Assembly: GCA_013076295.1 (NCBI GenBank)
Contig: RQOL01000658.1
Span: 248,001-312,000 of the forward strand
DNA length: 64,000 nucleotides
Direction of reading: 5' to 3'
Origin: Sanderia malayensis
Lineage: Eukaryota; Cnidaria; Scyphozoa; Semaeostomeae; Pelagiidae
Below, piece by piece: positions 46,501 to 56,783 of this stretch (the first letter of the stretch is position 1; every line of letters begins with the position of its first letter). Under the pieces are notes generated by a model. The model saw only the letters and a program-made list of their open reading frames with translations, searched no databases and was not told where the DNA came from. A program made the position numbers and the translations under genes.

Positions 46501-47725
46501 ACTGGGTCTCTTTAGGCCTGATAATGTAAAAAAAAAGAAACACGTTATTCATGATGCTATTCCCTATATATTTTCTAAAATCCACGATATTTGCAATGCA
46601 GCTCAAGGCAATGCAATACAGTGCAACATGGCAAGTTATTGTATAACCATGGGAATAGCATATTTAAAATATTGACATTAAGCACATGTTGAATATTTTT
46701 GTCCTCTTTTTCAAGGATTTTTACGCGCGTTTGCCCCCATGCCTTGCACGTTTTTCACCCATCGATCCTGATATTATAGTCTACACTGGCTACGGCATGA
46801 AAAAGCAAATTTCCTACTACAGCTTGTCGCAGAAGAAGGTATTTATGTTTCTCAGCCATACGCATGATCTAAAAGTGATGCATTGTGTAGTGGAAACCGA
46901 ATTATCCACGCTGCATTCTCTCATCTGTCGTTATTTGATTCTAGCAACGACAATAATAATAAAAATAATAATGATAACAATATGTAAGTTGTATATATAA
47001 ACGGTTTTCAATGAAATAGCTGCCGAAGCATTGGCCGCGATAGGATTGGTAGAGATAATTTTCCAATACTCATAATAAGTCCTATTAAATAATTTCAGGT
47101 TGTAAGAGCAGTATCTCTCACTGACTGGGCACTTTCAATGGATCTATCACCCAAAGGAAACCTCATTGCCATTGGGACGAAAGGTAATCTACTCTGTAGA
47201 AACAACTCTGTAGAAATGGGCATGCGACGTCATTGTTTTATGACGCCATGTCGTTATTCTTGTGATTACTGGGGGCAACAGCACCCTCTGCTTTCAACAG
47301 GCCCGCATTCACAACGGACACATAAATCCACGCTTTCAATAATATCTTTGATGCATCAAAATGTAAACTTTCTTGCATTATTTATTATCGTGCTGAAACA
47401 GTTCAGCTTCTTGTTTCCCTTTACCAACGGAGACATTATTATTGTATGCTGTTGGACAGACAGGTAGCCAGGCCTTCTGCCAACGCATTGCTCCTTATGC
47501 TCCTTATTGTGTACTCACTGGTCTTTTCAAGTTTTCAGGGGAGATATATCATGATTTTCTTCGTTTTCAGAGCGGTTGGTGAAACTTGTTGACTTCAAAG
47601 AGGGAACATTTCAAGATTTTGTTGGACATTCAGATTCGGTAAGAACTGTGCGGTTCTCTCAAACAGCAAGATTTTTATTCTCAGTTGGCTATACGGATGT
47701 ATTAGCTTGGGATGTTGCTGTTTAA
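28541..47725 (+). CDS. WDR90: WDR90 (POC16-like) WD40 protein, N-terminus missing
   Basis: Twenty-five exons: 28541-28659, 31269-31430, 34325-34569, 34759-34829, 35778-36114, 36522-36760, 37546-37713, 37948-38076, 38400-38524, 38734-38795, 38971-39468, 40167-40375, 40714-40980, 41598-41642, 43937-44009, 44182-44253, 44567-44678, 44821-45001, 45197-45322, 45573-45813, 46007-46137, 46261-46434, 46716-46838, 47099-47183, 47571-47725. They sum to 1383 in-frame codons. WD40 repeats run throughout, for example [57 protein letters not shown] and [13 protein letters not shown]. Order and spacing match vertebrate WDR90, a centriole/cilium protein whose N-terminal CFA20-like (DUF667) domain decorates microtubules. 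That domain and the first WD repeats are absent here. The exon at 38971-39468 is the Ser/Pro-rich linker between propeller sets. Introns hold copy B, a LINE, a long-TIR transposon and several MITEs. Confidence 0.93.
28751..28816 (+). other. Two adjacent perfect hairpins in a WDR90 intron
   Basis: Hairpin 1: TTGGTTGAGGC (28751-28761) and its exact reverse complement at 28766-28776, loop TGTT. Hairpin 2: CATTCATAAAACACG (28779-28793) and its exact reverse complement at 28802-28816, 8-nt loop. They lie about 90 bp after the WDR90 donor at 28659. Confidence 0.85.
29055..29116. repeat. 23-bp tandem repeat, about 2.7 copies
   Basis: CGTTAATAATCAAGTGTAATCAG-type units (three successive copies, the last partial). 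They lie just beyond the stop codon of copy B, probably in its 3'UTR. Confidence 0.85.
29132..30434 (-). CDS. Secreted acidic/Arg-triplet repeat protein, copy B (45 repeats)
   Basis: Minus-strand exons: 30434-30380 (signal peptide [18 protein letters not shown]), 30254-30009 (acidic segment, about 32 Asp/Glu against 5 Lys, with [13 protein letters not shown]) and 29883-29132. Splice phases join to 350 residues. The last exon starts [21 protein letters not shown], followed by 45 pentapeptides RRR-x-x (xx mostly FY, YV, SI; also AL, SV, FV, CI, NV, HA), and ends RGGW-stop. Arg occupies 134 of 135 triplet positions (one His in unit 31), encoded by all six Arg codons. The acidic frame (AEDTS) of the same DNA is longer but out of phase with the splice junction. 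The gene is antisense inside a WDR90 intron. It is probably secreted; function unknown. Candidate roles are a cationic antimicrobial or matrix protein with a charge-neutralising acidic segment. Confidence 0.75.
29147..29821 (-). repeat. 15-bp tandem repeat array, 45 units
   Basis: Exactly 675 bp, 45 units of 15 bp, each (minus strand) CGY AGR MGR plus two variable codons. Units 2-8 and 9-15 show the same order of variable pairs (YV, AL, SV, FV, YV, SI, FY), a 105-bp higher-order duplication. A frame is also open on the plus strand (Ser/Ala/Asp-rich); I treat it as a shadow. Confidence 0.9.
30435..30856 (-). promoter_or_regulatory. Promoter, 5'UTR exon and intron of copy B
   Basis: Minus strand: a CATAAATAG TATA-like box at 30856-30848, then a 5'UTR exon ending at donor GAA|GTAAGT (30745/30744), then an intron ending TTTTTAG before 30454. 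It matches the copy A arrangement block by block. Confidence 0.55.
32640..33400 (-). mobile_element. Truncated non-LTR retrotransposon (LINE) fragment
   Basis: The minus strand encodes reverse-transcriptase pieces: [20 protein letters not shown] (palm, 33396-33214), then a stop and a jump to the C-terminal part with [32 protein letters not shown] and [12 protein letters not shown] (33186-32648). The section with the catalytic YADD is missing, so an internal deletion has occurred. The element is dead. It sits in a WDR90 intron. Confidence 0.8.
33718..34110. mobile_element. MITE-like element, TTTTTAATAAGCAAC ends
   Basis: The left end (T-run then AATAAGCAAC) is mirrored at the right end (GTTGCTTAATAAAAAAAA). 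AGTTGCTTAAAA motifs recur inside. It has no coding capacity and is intronic in WDR90. Confidence 0.6.
39664..39993. mobile_element. MITE of the AATAAGCCCCC family
   Basis: Left sub-terminus CTCTATTAAGCCCCC and right GGGGCTTAATAGAG, followed by TTTTACGGTA. AT-rich interior without coding. It lies in a WDR90 intron. Confidence 0.65.
41003..41277. mobile_element. MITE of the TACCGTAAATC..AATAAGCCCC family
   Basis: The left TIR TACCGTAAATCTTCGAATAA and right TIR TTATTCGAGGATTTACGGTA are inverted copies with very few differences. GGGGGCTTATTCGA blocks are repeated inside the right end. 275 bp, no coding, WDR90 intron. Confidence 0.85.
42236..43165 (-). CDS. Transposon-borne ORF with HEEVDTKL / LHAFSGND motifs
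   Basis: About 309 codons on the minus strand inside the long-TIR element. It contains [51 protein letters not shown] and an acidic C-terminus. I recall similar HEEADTRL...LHAFTGxD segments in repetitive open frames of cnidarian and other invertebrate genomes; the biochemical role is unclear to me. It is likely the 3' part of a larger element-encoded protein, since no obvious transposase catalytic core precedes it. The first Met is uncertain and it may be a pseudogene. Confidence 0.6.
   Translation of the reverse strand: MLFNLIQQSIEDDRHNLNDRVIYFSNATQCTKISKDEARPFPELHSNHEEVDTKLLALVKAAPILPGETAAVRSPSAHIDIITLFLAHDFMGVKVLLDSGVGKNRKLIDVTSSTLSPIKRRAVVGLHAFSGNDYVSAFFRKGKKSFWKAMLKRQEFINAFARLGTDVNPDADDIVLLERFTCFLYGFPSVTKVNEARSKCFWKVFERKGIVVDLSLMPPCAANLHLHIARSAYVANINRNADRLELDLESPVEHGWDARGNAPWSPEAFPENVEELLLHANEEDEGDYDGSNDDALEDEFTDESSDDEF
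43460..43770. mobile_element. Nested hAT-like MITE, 311 bp, 8-bp TSD
   Basis: The ends CAGGGGCGTCGCCA and TGGCGACGCCACTG are inverted. The flanks carry the identical octamer CTCGGTGG (43452-43459 and 43771-43778). An 8-bp duplication and CAG-type ends are the hAT hallmark. It interrupts the right arm of the long-TIR element, so it is the younger insertion. Confidence 0.9.
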
Positions 47726-48679
47726 AATAAGCGTTTTATTCGTTTTTACATTACTTTATTTACTTATATATGAGCTGTAAATTTTGAATGATGAAGTAAA
47801 AATGAACACGCCATGTGATCTCTTTAAATCATCGTTTGCATAGTTGCATTGGGGTCGGAATGATAACTGACAAGTGGTTGTTGGTTCATGACCAGGGAAT
47901 GGCATTTAGATTTTAGTTGTTTGGAACAACACGTTCTTTATGGAAGTTTTTTTGGCTCAGCATTGACACTTTCTTATGACTTTGTATAACCTTCAAAATT
48001 AAAGACTTTACTTTTCCCAAAGATAATTCCGGCAACAATTTTGGACAAATTATTGAAATTTTTGAGTCTTGGTTAATCTTTTAGTTCGAATCTTTGAGAT
48101 CCCCACTTTTTTTCTTGCGTTGCAATTTATAATTGGAATTTTAATAGTACAGTGTATAAACTTCTGGACTTTCCTAGGTCTCAAAAATCCAGTATTGATT
48201 ATACGCATGTAGTTCCATGGGGCAGGAATGGTGATGAGAAAGTTCCAATTTTTGCGCCACGTTTAGATCTAAACTCAAGTGGGCGTAATTGGGAGGTGGT
48301 CGTTTAATGGAAAGTTCACGACAAAAATTACTAAATCTTGCGCTCTAGACCCATTTCACGCGCTTCCTTGTCGCTTTGAAGACAATGTATTTTTTAAAGA
48401 ATAGTTGGTGCTAGACTATATGACGGTATATAACAAAGATATCTGCTATAAGTGACGACATAACACTGCCGAAGTGGAATAGGAGGTGATATAATAAAAG
48501 TAATAAATATGGTGATGGGCTTTGTTTCGAGCGAAAAATTGGATGGTACAGATGAGGAGGAGCGCTCAGATTTCGAGCCACCAGGATAAAATGGCCCTTG
48601 ATGCCATGGAGCAAATGCCCAAGGAACCTTTTACGGAGGAATAAGAATTCAAAGAACTTTGTGGTATGGTACATTAAAC
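47726..48679. other. Intergenic, WDR90 to ELAC2
   Basis: About 950 bp holding the WDR90 3'UTR and the ELAC2 promoter/5'UTR. No other coding or repeat seen. Confidence 0.45.
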
Positions 48680-51600
48680 ATGACTACTCTGTTTCGGATA
48701 TCCCCCTCTCATGTTAAACCATTCATGTCGTTGCTTTTGGAAGTGAGGTGGCCAGTGGCCGTTGTTACAGGCTTTAAGTGCATTCCCCGTCTCCCTGAAT
48801 CTTTGTCTGGGTACTACCCTCGCCAATGTGCATGTCGAGATCAGACGAATATTCACCGAGTTTTTGCAAATTGCAATTTGGATGATGCAACCGATATGGC
48901 GTCGAAAATAAACAATTTTCCAAGTGGAAAAGTTTTTCTACAAGTACTTGGATGTGGAATCGAAGATGCAACCCCATCTCTTTTTTTATTTACTGACAGC
49001 AAAAGGTTAGTTTTTACTATTACTGATATATGCAGACATCTTCTTTCGCCCAAGATGAAAGCTTTTTTATAAACCACGTGGGTATAGTTTAAGCTTTTTT
49101 CTTGCTTTTTTCAAGGTATATGTTTAATTGCGGCGAAGGAGTGCAAAGAATGTGCACGGAAAGTAAAGTGCGACTTGGCAAATTGAATAATATATTCTTC
49201 ACTCAGAACAAATGGACACATCTTGGAGGTTTCTTGGGAATGTCAATGACCCTCAGGGACATTGGAAAGTTAGTACACTGAGTGTCATTAAATAGCAAGC
49301 AAGCAATATTTATTTTTTAACGCAGGGTGGGGGTTGGGTTCTGGCAGCTATATAGCTGATGTGGGCCTGCGGCTTGTGCCCCCAGAATAATATTCTAGAA
49401 CGAATACCCTGGGTACTCATTTATCGCCCTCCTTGGAAGGATGGACAGCTGAGTTGGCTGACGGGTTGTAGTTCATGGTTCCGACCATCTCAATTCGTGG
49501 ATTCGATCCCATGAAGGTTACCCTTCAAGGATACGAAATCCAGAGCCTTAACTAGGGTACACCACCGTAAGAATTACATAATAAGCCAATTGCAGCTTAA
49601 GAAATAACCCATAAAGTGTTGTAAATGTATTTTGTTTTTTGCCTTTAGGGAGGTTATTGGTGTTCATGGTCCAGCAGGGCTAAATGAAGTTATCCATGGT
49701 GCCAGATCATTTCTACACAAAGAAAATATCAACTTTAATGTCAAAGAGTATTCACTCAAGAATAAAGATTTGTTTAATGATGATGAATTAAAGATTCAGC
49801 CAATAGTTATTAATCAAGGTATATATGCTCCTCCTATTGAAAGCCGAACTCTTTGTTTTTTCATCATGATAAAACTAATGACAACACTCTGGGTACTTTT
49901 CAAGGCTGGCTCTTATAAAATGTTAACTATTTATCTTGCTGCATGCACAGTGACCACTTGCACACAACATTATCTGTTCCATGCCAACCCTAATACTAAA
50001 TCATGACATGAAAGCTAATTCTGACCTAAACCTAAAAATGATGGCCCAGACCTTTGCTCTGATTGTCCACTGAAGCTTACGATAAAGACCCAATTTTTGC
50101 ATGTGCGCATGTGTTATGCCAGAAGAATTACCACAGCATAAGAAGGTGACAATGATTGGAAATGTTTTCATTCACTTCAGGCTCAGAAAACAGCCATTCT
50201 CGTAATGACTGGACAAGTCATATTTCTTCTGAAAATGAAGACACCATGCTTATCAATGATTACTCAGTGAAACACATACTGGAGAATCAGGTTGTTTGTT
50301 ATGCTGCTAAGCTGAAGGACTACCCAGGCAAGCTGCTTCCTAAAGTTGCAATGAGCCTTGGTGTTCCAAAGGGACCCATGTTCCGGATGCTTAAAGATGG
50401 TCAAACTGTCACCTTGCCTTGCGGGAAAATGGTATTTTATTTACTGATTGTAATTTGTTTTAAATTCTGCTGGCTTTGTAGTTAATTATCTCTGATTTAA
50501 CAAGAGATTGTAATTTTTATTTACATTAGTAATGCATGATAATGAAAGACTTTAATATTTCAATTTTGTAGATAAATTCTTCCATTTTCACATTCTAATG
50601 CCATTTGCAAATATTTTTTTGTTTTTGCTCCAGATATCACCTGAAGAAGTTACAGAGCCTCCAATTCCTGGCCCATCTTTTCTCATAATAGACTGTCCAA
50701 CAAGAAAATACTTGTCTGCTATCACAAAACACAAAGCATTTGCAAAATACCAAAAAGATGGAACAGAACAGGCAGCCATAGTCATCCACATGACACAAAA
50801 ATCTATAACTTGTGATGTTCTCTATAAAGACTGGATGGCAAGGTAGTGAGGATTTACTTACTGCTGAACAAAATATTATGTGTTTTCATTAATGTTTCTT
50901 CAGTTATTTATTATATTTTTTATTGCTTTAAGGTTTCATGATGATACATATCATTGCATATTGGACAAGAATGAACTCAGTAAATGCCCTTCTGTATTTA
51001 GAGCACAATGCTGTGTGCAGTATAAATTGAATCAAGTACATCCCAAAATATTTCCAGTCATTGAGAAATGGAGATGTTCAACAGTAAGTATTCCACTTTT
51101 GTTCAGTGTTCATGCAATATCAAGGACAAGGATGGCTGAGTTGTTTGGACACTCAACTCTTCATCAGAGAGTTGCAAGTTTCAGCCACAGTCCAGAATTG
51201 TCGCAAAAGTGTGAAGTATCTGCCAACTCTTTGTAATTCCAGGTAAAAAGGAGAGGTTTCCTGGAAGTGGGAATCCCATTGTTTTAATTTAATTATGTGA
51301 GCTTTATTACACGTTGTTTGTAAGCCATGGTCGCGTATCGGGCTAAACACGCTAGCGGAATTTGCGAATCAGGGGTTTGTTGGGTACTTTTAAAGGAGTC
51401 ACAAGGTTTGGCCCAATTGAGAAGAAGGATTGGGCTCACACTGCTTAGATCAGCCCAGGGCTATTTGTTGGTAAAATTTTGTGTTTTCTAATGGCGATGC
51501 TAGCGTTTACATTTACTCTGATTGTTATTATTTCTTTATAGGCGGCCAAAGAAGGCCACGAGGAAGAGAATGGAAGTTCTGAGAATTCAAGCAGAACTTT

Positions 51601-54600
51601 CATGTGTGAGAATTTGATGAAATTCAATCTCCGACCCTTGAGTCAACTTGGACCTGATTATAGCGAGGTGTTGGGTGATATTGAGGCTGAATTGATTGTA
51701 GAGGAGGCTTTGGTAGCTTTGCGGGAATTCGAAAGCTCCCAATCGAATGGAAAAGTGGACAATGAAAGCAATGAGCGAAACAAGAATCGTAATGTTGCAC
51801 AAAGCAGCGAATCAAATGCAATAGAAGATAGTACTGTAGTAGGCAAGGACAATGTTTGCGATGAAGTTGGAGCAAAAAGAAGAAGACCTGATAATGAAGG
51901 AAAAGAGAGAAATGGTGTTGTACAATTAAAAGTTTCTAAATTTGACAATAAAGCCGGTGGTGAAATTAATGATGAATCGGACATATGCAATTGCATAAAT
52001 GGAAATACATTTGAAGATGCTGATTGTAAATATCCAGAAATAGTCTTTCTCGGAACTGGTTCGTCCATACCATCCAAATATAGAAATGTTAGCTCAATAT
52101 TGGTTCATACCAGGTAAAATTTTGTGATATTACTTTTGATCTATTGGACAATTGATAATGGATTGGATTGTGTATAAAGCGTAGACTCTTTGCACGATAG
52201 ATCATTTAAAAGCATGAATTTATCTTATTCGTTAATCTTTCTATTTATTCCTTCTAACAGGATTTCGTTTCCATTTTCATTTTTACTCATCTTGGGATAT
52301 CTTTATTTCTTATTTCTGTTTTTTTTCTTCAAATCTTCAGCCCGAATTCTAATGTTTTGCTGGATTGTGGCGAAGGCACATATGGTCAGATTGTCAATCA
52401 TTACGGCAGCAAGGCTGCTGAAGACATTATAAAAAGGCTGCATTTCATATTTGTTTCTCATATGCACGCAGACCATCATCTAGTAAGAACATTTTCTATT
52501 ATGATTATCAATGAAAAGCATATCTTTGCTTGGAATTTATACTTTTATTGGATATCCTATTGTTTTTCCATCAATTCATTGGTTGACAATCAATAATAAT
52601 ACATTGAATAATTAATTTACTAATGCAATTAATGATAAGAACAACGCACAATAACTCCATTGGCTGCCACTCAGAGCTTCACATTATTGCGAACATCAGA
52701 CAACTTATAAACTATACACAGAAATGTATAAATTAATTTCTAATAGGAGTAGTTAAGTTTAGTTGTCTCGTTATCTCAACAGCGTGAAATACTGAGTGAC
52801 AACCAATTTGGCTTTATTGTACGTTATTCGTATCATTATTTACTCGCTCTGCTGGTTATTATGGTATAAAATGTCATCTTGCCGATAAAGACATTTCATT
52901 ACATTTTTATATTAGTGTAGCTAATGATTAATGTAGTTTGATTAACAGTCTTCTCTTTAGGGAGTCATACGAATTCTTAAAATACACAAAAGTCTTTTCA
53001 AGAAGGTAAACAAAATAAATATATTTCTATTTATCTTTAATTACCTCAGGAAGTTGTGTCAATTTTTGCCCCTATTTTGTTAACTTTTCGTCTATTTATT
53101 TTAGGACAGTGGTGGGAAATATACCCCACCTCTGATTGCTGGACCAAAAAAGTTTTCCGAGTGGCTTCAAGAATATGCAGAGGCTTGTGAAAGTCTTTAT
53201 TTTCGGTAAGCTTTGAAGTTTTATCACGTTCACAACGTATATTTTTTGAGTTACCAGGCAAAGAGTGCCACTTTTCCCTGGTTCACTTTTAGGACTGGGG
53301 GAGCTTATTATGACATTGCAATGAGAACCCCGTTTTTTTCCCGTAGTGAAGCAACAAATCTGACGTCGATTTTTTCTTATACGGTGGACTCGATATGTGT
53401 TTTGTTGACTTTGTTGATTAAAGGCATTGGCCTCAGGGTTAGGATTTGGGTTTATGTTACGCAGGGGAGAAAGGTGGTCAGCATGCGCAGAATGATATTA
53501 TTGAGCTCATTCATACATTTGAAAAAGACCCAATGCATTGAATCATTTATGCATTGAATCAAAAACAAGTAAAGGCATCACCTGGGATAAAATAATTTCA
53601 AGTGCGCTACAATTTTCCTCATTAATCAGAAATCTAAATAGTCCCTCGGGCCTGCGTTTTACATCACAGCAGCACTCATTTCAACATTGTTAACAGCTTG
53701 TATTATATTATTATTTTTACGCCATTATTACAGTGTATATATTTTATCATCCTTATTATTACCGGCCTTTATTTTTTGTTCTTAGATTTGCAGACTGCAA
53801 GATATTCAATGAAAATCATGGAGCAGCATATGTGGCCAAGCATTTACCTGGAATGTCCGAGGTTAGTTGAGTGGATGGCTATGTAAACTGTAAAATTGAT
53901 TTGACTGGTTTAATGCACCATTCTACGATACCAATTGTTGGATTTTTTCAATGTTTTTTGCTGGAATATTTAGCATTAATCTAAAGTTACCTGTCAATAG
54001 CATTCATGATATTTTTTGTAATCTAGTTTTCATTTGAAGGTGGTGTTTGTTCCTGTCGATCACCATACCGAAGCTTATGGTATTGCATTGACTCACGAAG
54101 ATGATTGGAAGATTACTTATTCAGGTGACACGGAGCCATGTCAGAATTTAGTCGTTGCTGGTACGGAATTACGAACTATATTTTAGCTTTTAAATTTGCT
54201 ATTTCTCTGTCATATTCTTGTCTACACTCTTTCCGATCTTTACTCGCTTCTGCCCTATTTTTCCCTGTCAATATGTCTCTTTGTCAACATGTTTAATATG
54301 CTCCATGTTTTCAAACATGATCTGTTTAATTGTAGGCAAAGATTCGACTGTATTGATACATGAAGCAACATTTGAGGATGGAATGGAAGAAGAAGCAAAA
54401 GAAAAACATCACAGGTAAATGTCATTAAATTAAATGAACTGTCATTAAAATGTCATGAACTGTCATTAAATGAACTGTCCAGAGTAGAGTTACTCCTTCA
54501 TTTTCTCATTTCCCTTTGCATTAGCATAGCCAAGCACAGTGGCATCCCTCGAATATGCTCCTACTTTCGAACAAGCCCCCCTAGCCCCTCGAGGGAAGCA

Positions 54601-55434
54601 TAATTGCAGAATAATATCTTATTTCAAGAAAGCCCCAACCCAACAGGACAATAACTGTACAGTATTACTTTCTTTGACTCCAGACAAAAAAGTAAAAAGA
54701 AATAAACGAGTTTTGCGATGATAAAAAAATTAAGATTTTTTAGATATTACACATGTCAACCTTTAAGGAAAGGCAAAACTTTGAAATAAGCCCCCCCCCT
54801 CCCTCGAATAAGCCCCCACCCGAAAATTCACTTTTGCAAATAACCTCCGGGGGTTTATTCGGGAATTTATGGCATACTCTTTTGCATTGCAATTCAATAA
54901 CAATTGATGGAGCATTTCGTTTTCTTGCAGTACTTTCGGCCAAGCAATGGACATTGCAGCCCAGATGAATGCAAAGAATCTTTTGCTGACACATTTCAGT
55001 CAAAGATATGCTAAATTGCCAGTGATGAAAAACCAAACACCTGTCGGCATTGCATTCGACCACATGGAGGTATGATCTAATGCCACTCGAGCCCAATGTG
55101 ATGCTGTGTGAGATTGGATGTATGAAATCTTGTATCATGCCATGAGCGATACCTGTTATGGAGTATAAGAGGACGCTTTAAACAATAAAGTATATGATGC
55201 TTGTGGTTACTTCCAGGGTGCTTTAAATAAAGCTTTAAATCGTGCCCCATGCGATGCTCTGTCTGGTATTTTATAGGTGCAACAAAGTCATTGTAGATAT
55301 TGAATAGCTTTTTTATTCTGTCTAATGATTTGCGTCTTTATTTTCAGATCCATCCTCGTGAAGTACCAACGGTTTGCGACCTTCTACCAAAGCTTCAGCT
55401 TTTGTTCCCAGACGAAGAGAAATTGAAATCGTAG
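48680..55434 (+). CDS. ELAC2: ELAC2, long-form tRNase Z
   Basis: Fifteen exons: 48680-49005, 49116-49268, 49649-49818, 50181-50431, 50634-50842, 50933-51083, 51542-52113, 52341-52482, 52961-53005, 53105-53205, 53786-53861, 54040-54160, 54336-54414, 54931-55069, 55348-55434. They encode 873 residues. The enzyme removes 3' trailers from precursor tRNAs in nucleus and mitochondria. The N-terminal half has the degenerate metal-less motif (FTQNKWTHLGGFLGM). The C-terminal half has the PxKxRN-type segment (PSKYRNVSSILV), LLDCGEGTYGQ, the metal-binding SHMHADHH, YSGDTEPC, HEATFEDGMEEEA, HHST, THFSQRYAKLP and GIAFDHM. Exon 7 carries a long charged linker. The chosen start gives an Arg/Ser-containing N-terminus that could be a mitochondrial presequence; a Met 16 codons downstream is an alternative. 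Confidence 0.95.
49330..49560 (+). mobile_element. tRNA-derived SINE-like fragment
   Basis: Within an ELAC2 intron, GCTGAGTTGGCTGACGGGT resembles a tRNA A box, and GGATTCGATCC about 50 bp on matches the B-box consensus. The flanks do not fold into a full cloverleaf, so this is a SINE-type remnant and not a tRNA gene. A related fragment (GGATGGCTGAGTTG) is near 51130. Confidence 0.45.
54536..54873. mobile_element. MITE of the AATAAGCCCCC family (ELAC2 intron)
   Basis: Left GGCATCCCTCGAATATGCTCC and right GGGTTTATTCGGGAATTTATGGC are imperfect inverted copies. Internal CCTCGAATAAGCCCCC blocks link it to the elements at 39.7 and 41.0 kb. Confidence 0.65.
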
Positions 55435-56783
55435 AGTTGAACTCGAACGGACAAGTGAAAGGGCTATGTTGTGTTCGTTCCAGCGCACAGTTGAAGTGGC
55501 AATGCTTGCCTGAACGTATGGGTTCGTTCTAAGTTCATTGGAAACTTCATGCAAGAGAAATAATACTGTGTCTTTAGTTTGTGTGGTACTGTCATTTACC
55601 AGATAGGAAATAGCTGCAAGTTAAGGGTATTTAAATTCCAGACAAATCGACACAGAGAATTGCGAAGATGATATGAAAACATAAATTATCTCAATCTATT
55701 CTATTATGTAAAATTATCTACATGATGATCTACTTATAATCAATTATTGCACTAGATTTCTATTAATATTGGATCGTGTAAGAAAGAAAACATGACCAAA
55801 GATGATGGAAAGTAGTCCTTTTCCATCATCATGGGCTTAACTACTTAATTACCTAAAATGGAATGTGAAGTATAAATCTTTCAGTGACATGAATTAGCTA
55901 CTCACAAGTACGTTACTGAAAGACGGTGAATACATCTCATAAATAATTAACTAATCAACTTTTCCGTACCCATATCTGATTGTTTTAAATTTTCATCTTG
56001 TAGGATATAAAAAACGTACCAGAATACTGGCTTGGATGTGTCAACGAATGTCGCAAAGCATCATCTTCAGTTGGTAAAAAGCATACTCTAATATTTACAA
56101 GTAAAAAATACCCTTTCACAGGCCCAATTCTCTCATGTCTATAGCATCCAGCTTTTTCAGTGTTTTTTCTTTTAGAGCTTCTCTCTTAACGAACACAAAC
56201 TTTTAAATCTCCGTTTTCAGTTTGAAATGTTCAGTGGTCAGCTGAAATAGCTTGGGCTAACTGACCTGGCACAACTTGACCAGCAAGTTGCACGCGGCCT
56301 TCTTGTTAAGCCGGAGCCTTGAAACTTATGCCTCAAGAAAACGTTCTTGGCATGTCTGCATTTCAAAATATATCAACAATGATATTTGAACAACTGAAAA
56401 AGCTGGACACCTTTGTTTTTTAACCCTTCACCGTTTAATTATTGAAAAGCAATTTCTTGTTCTCTCAACACAAAAAAGGAAAACGAAAACGACGTGAGAT
56501 TCCAGCAGCTCTCGCACTGGTGAAAAGGAATGACGGAGAATGGCTTGGAATTGGGATGTCGTGTGTCGTGTCATGCCTGAACACGGAACACGATGAATGA
56601 ACCCAAATAAAGCAAAAAAACTTGGAGGGATGAATTTAGGTAAGATTATGTCGTTCTTGTTAAAATCCATAAAAACTCATAGAGCCTCTGTTTGACTCTT
56701 CAAATGCTTCTAAAATGAAACGTTTACGTTTTGAGGCGAGATTCAAAGGGATTAAGATGTTGTAAATATGTTTCCTTTGTGGC
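55435..56783. other. Intergenic between convergent ELAC2 and PIDD1-like genes
   Basis: Shared 3' flank. One exon-like piece (56004-56073, good acceptor TTGTAG and donor G|GTAAAA, open frame) lies here and could be an alternative ELAC2 3' exon. No other coding seen. Confidence 0.4.

Noticed and set aside
51658..52077. Minus-strand Ser-rich frame
   Set aside because: Shadow of ELAC2 exon 7.
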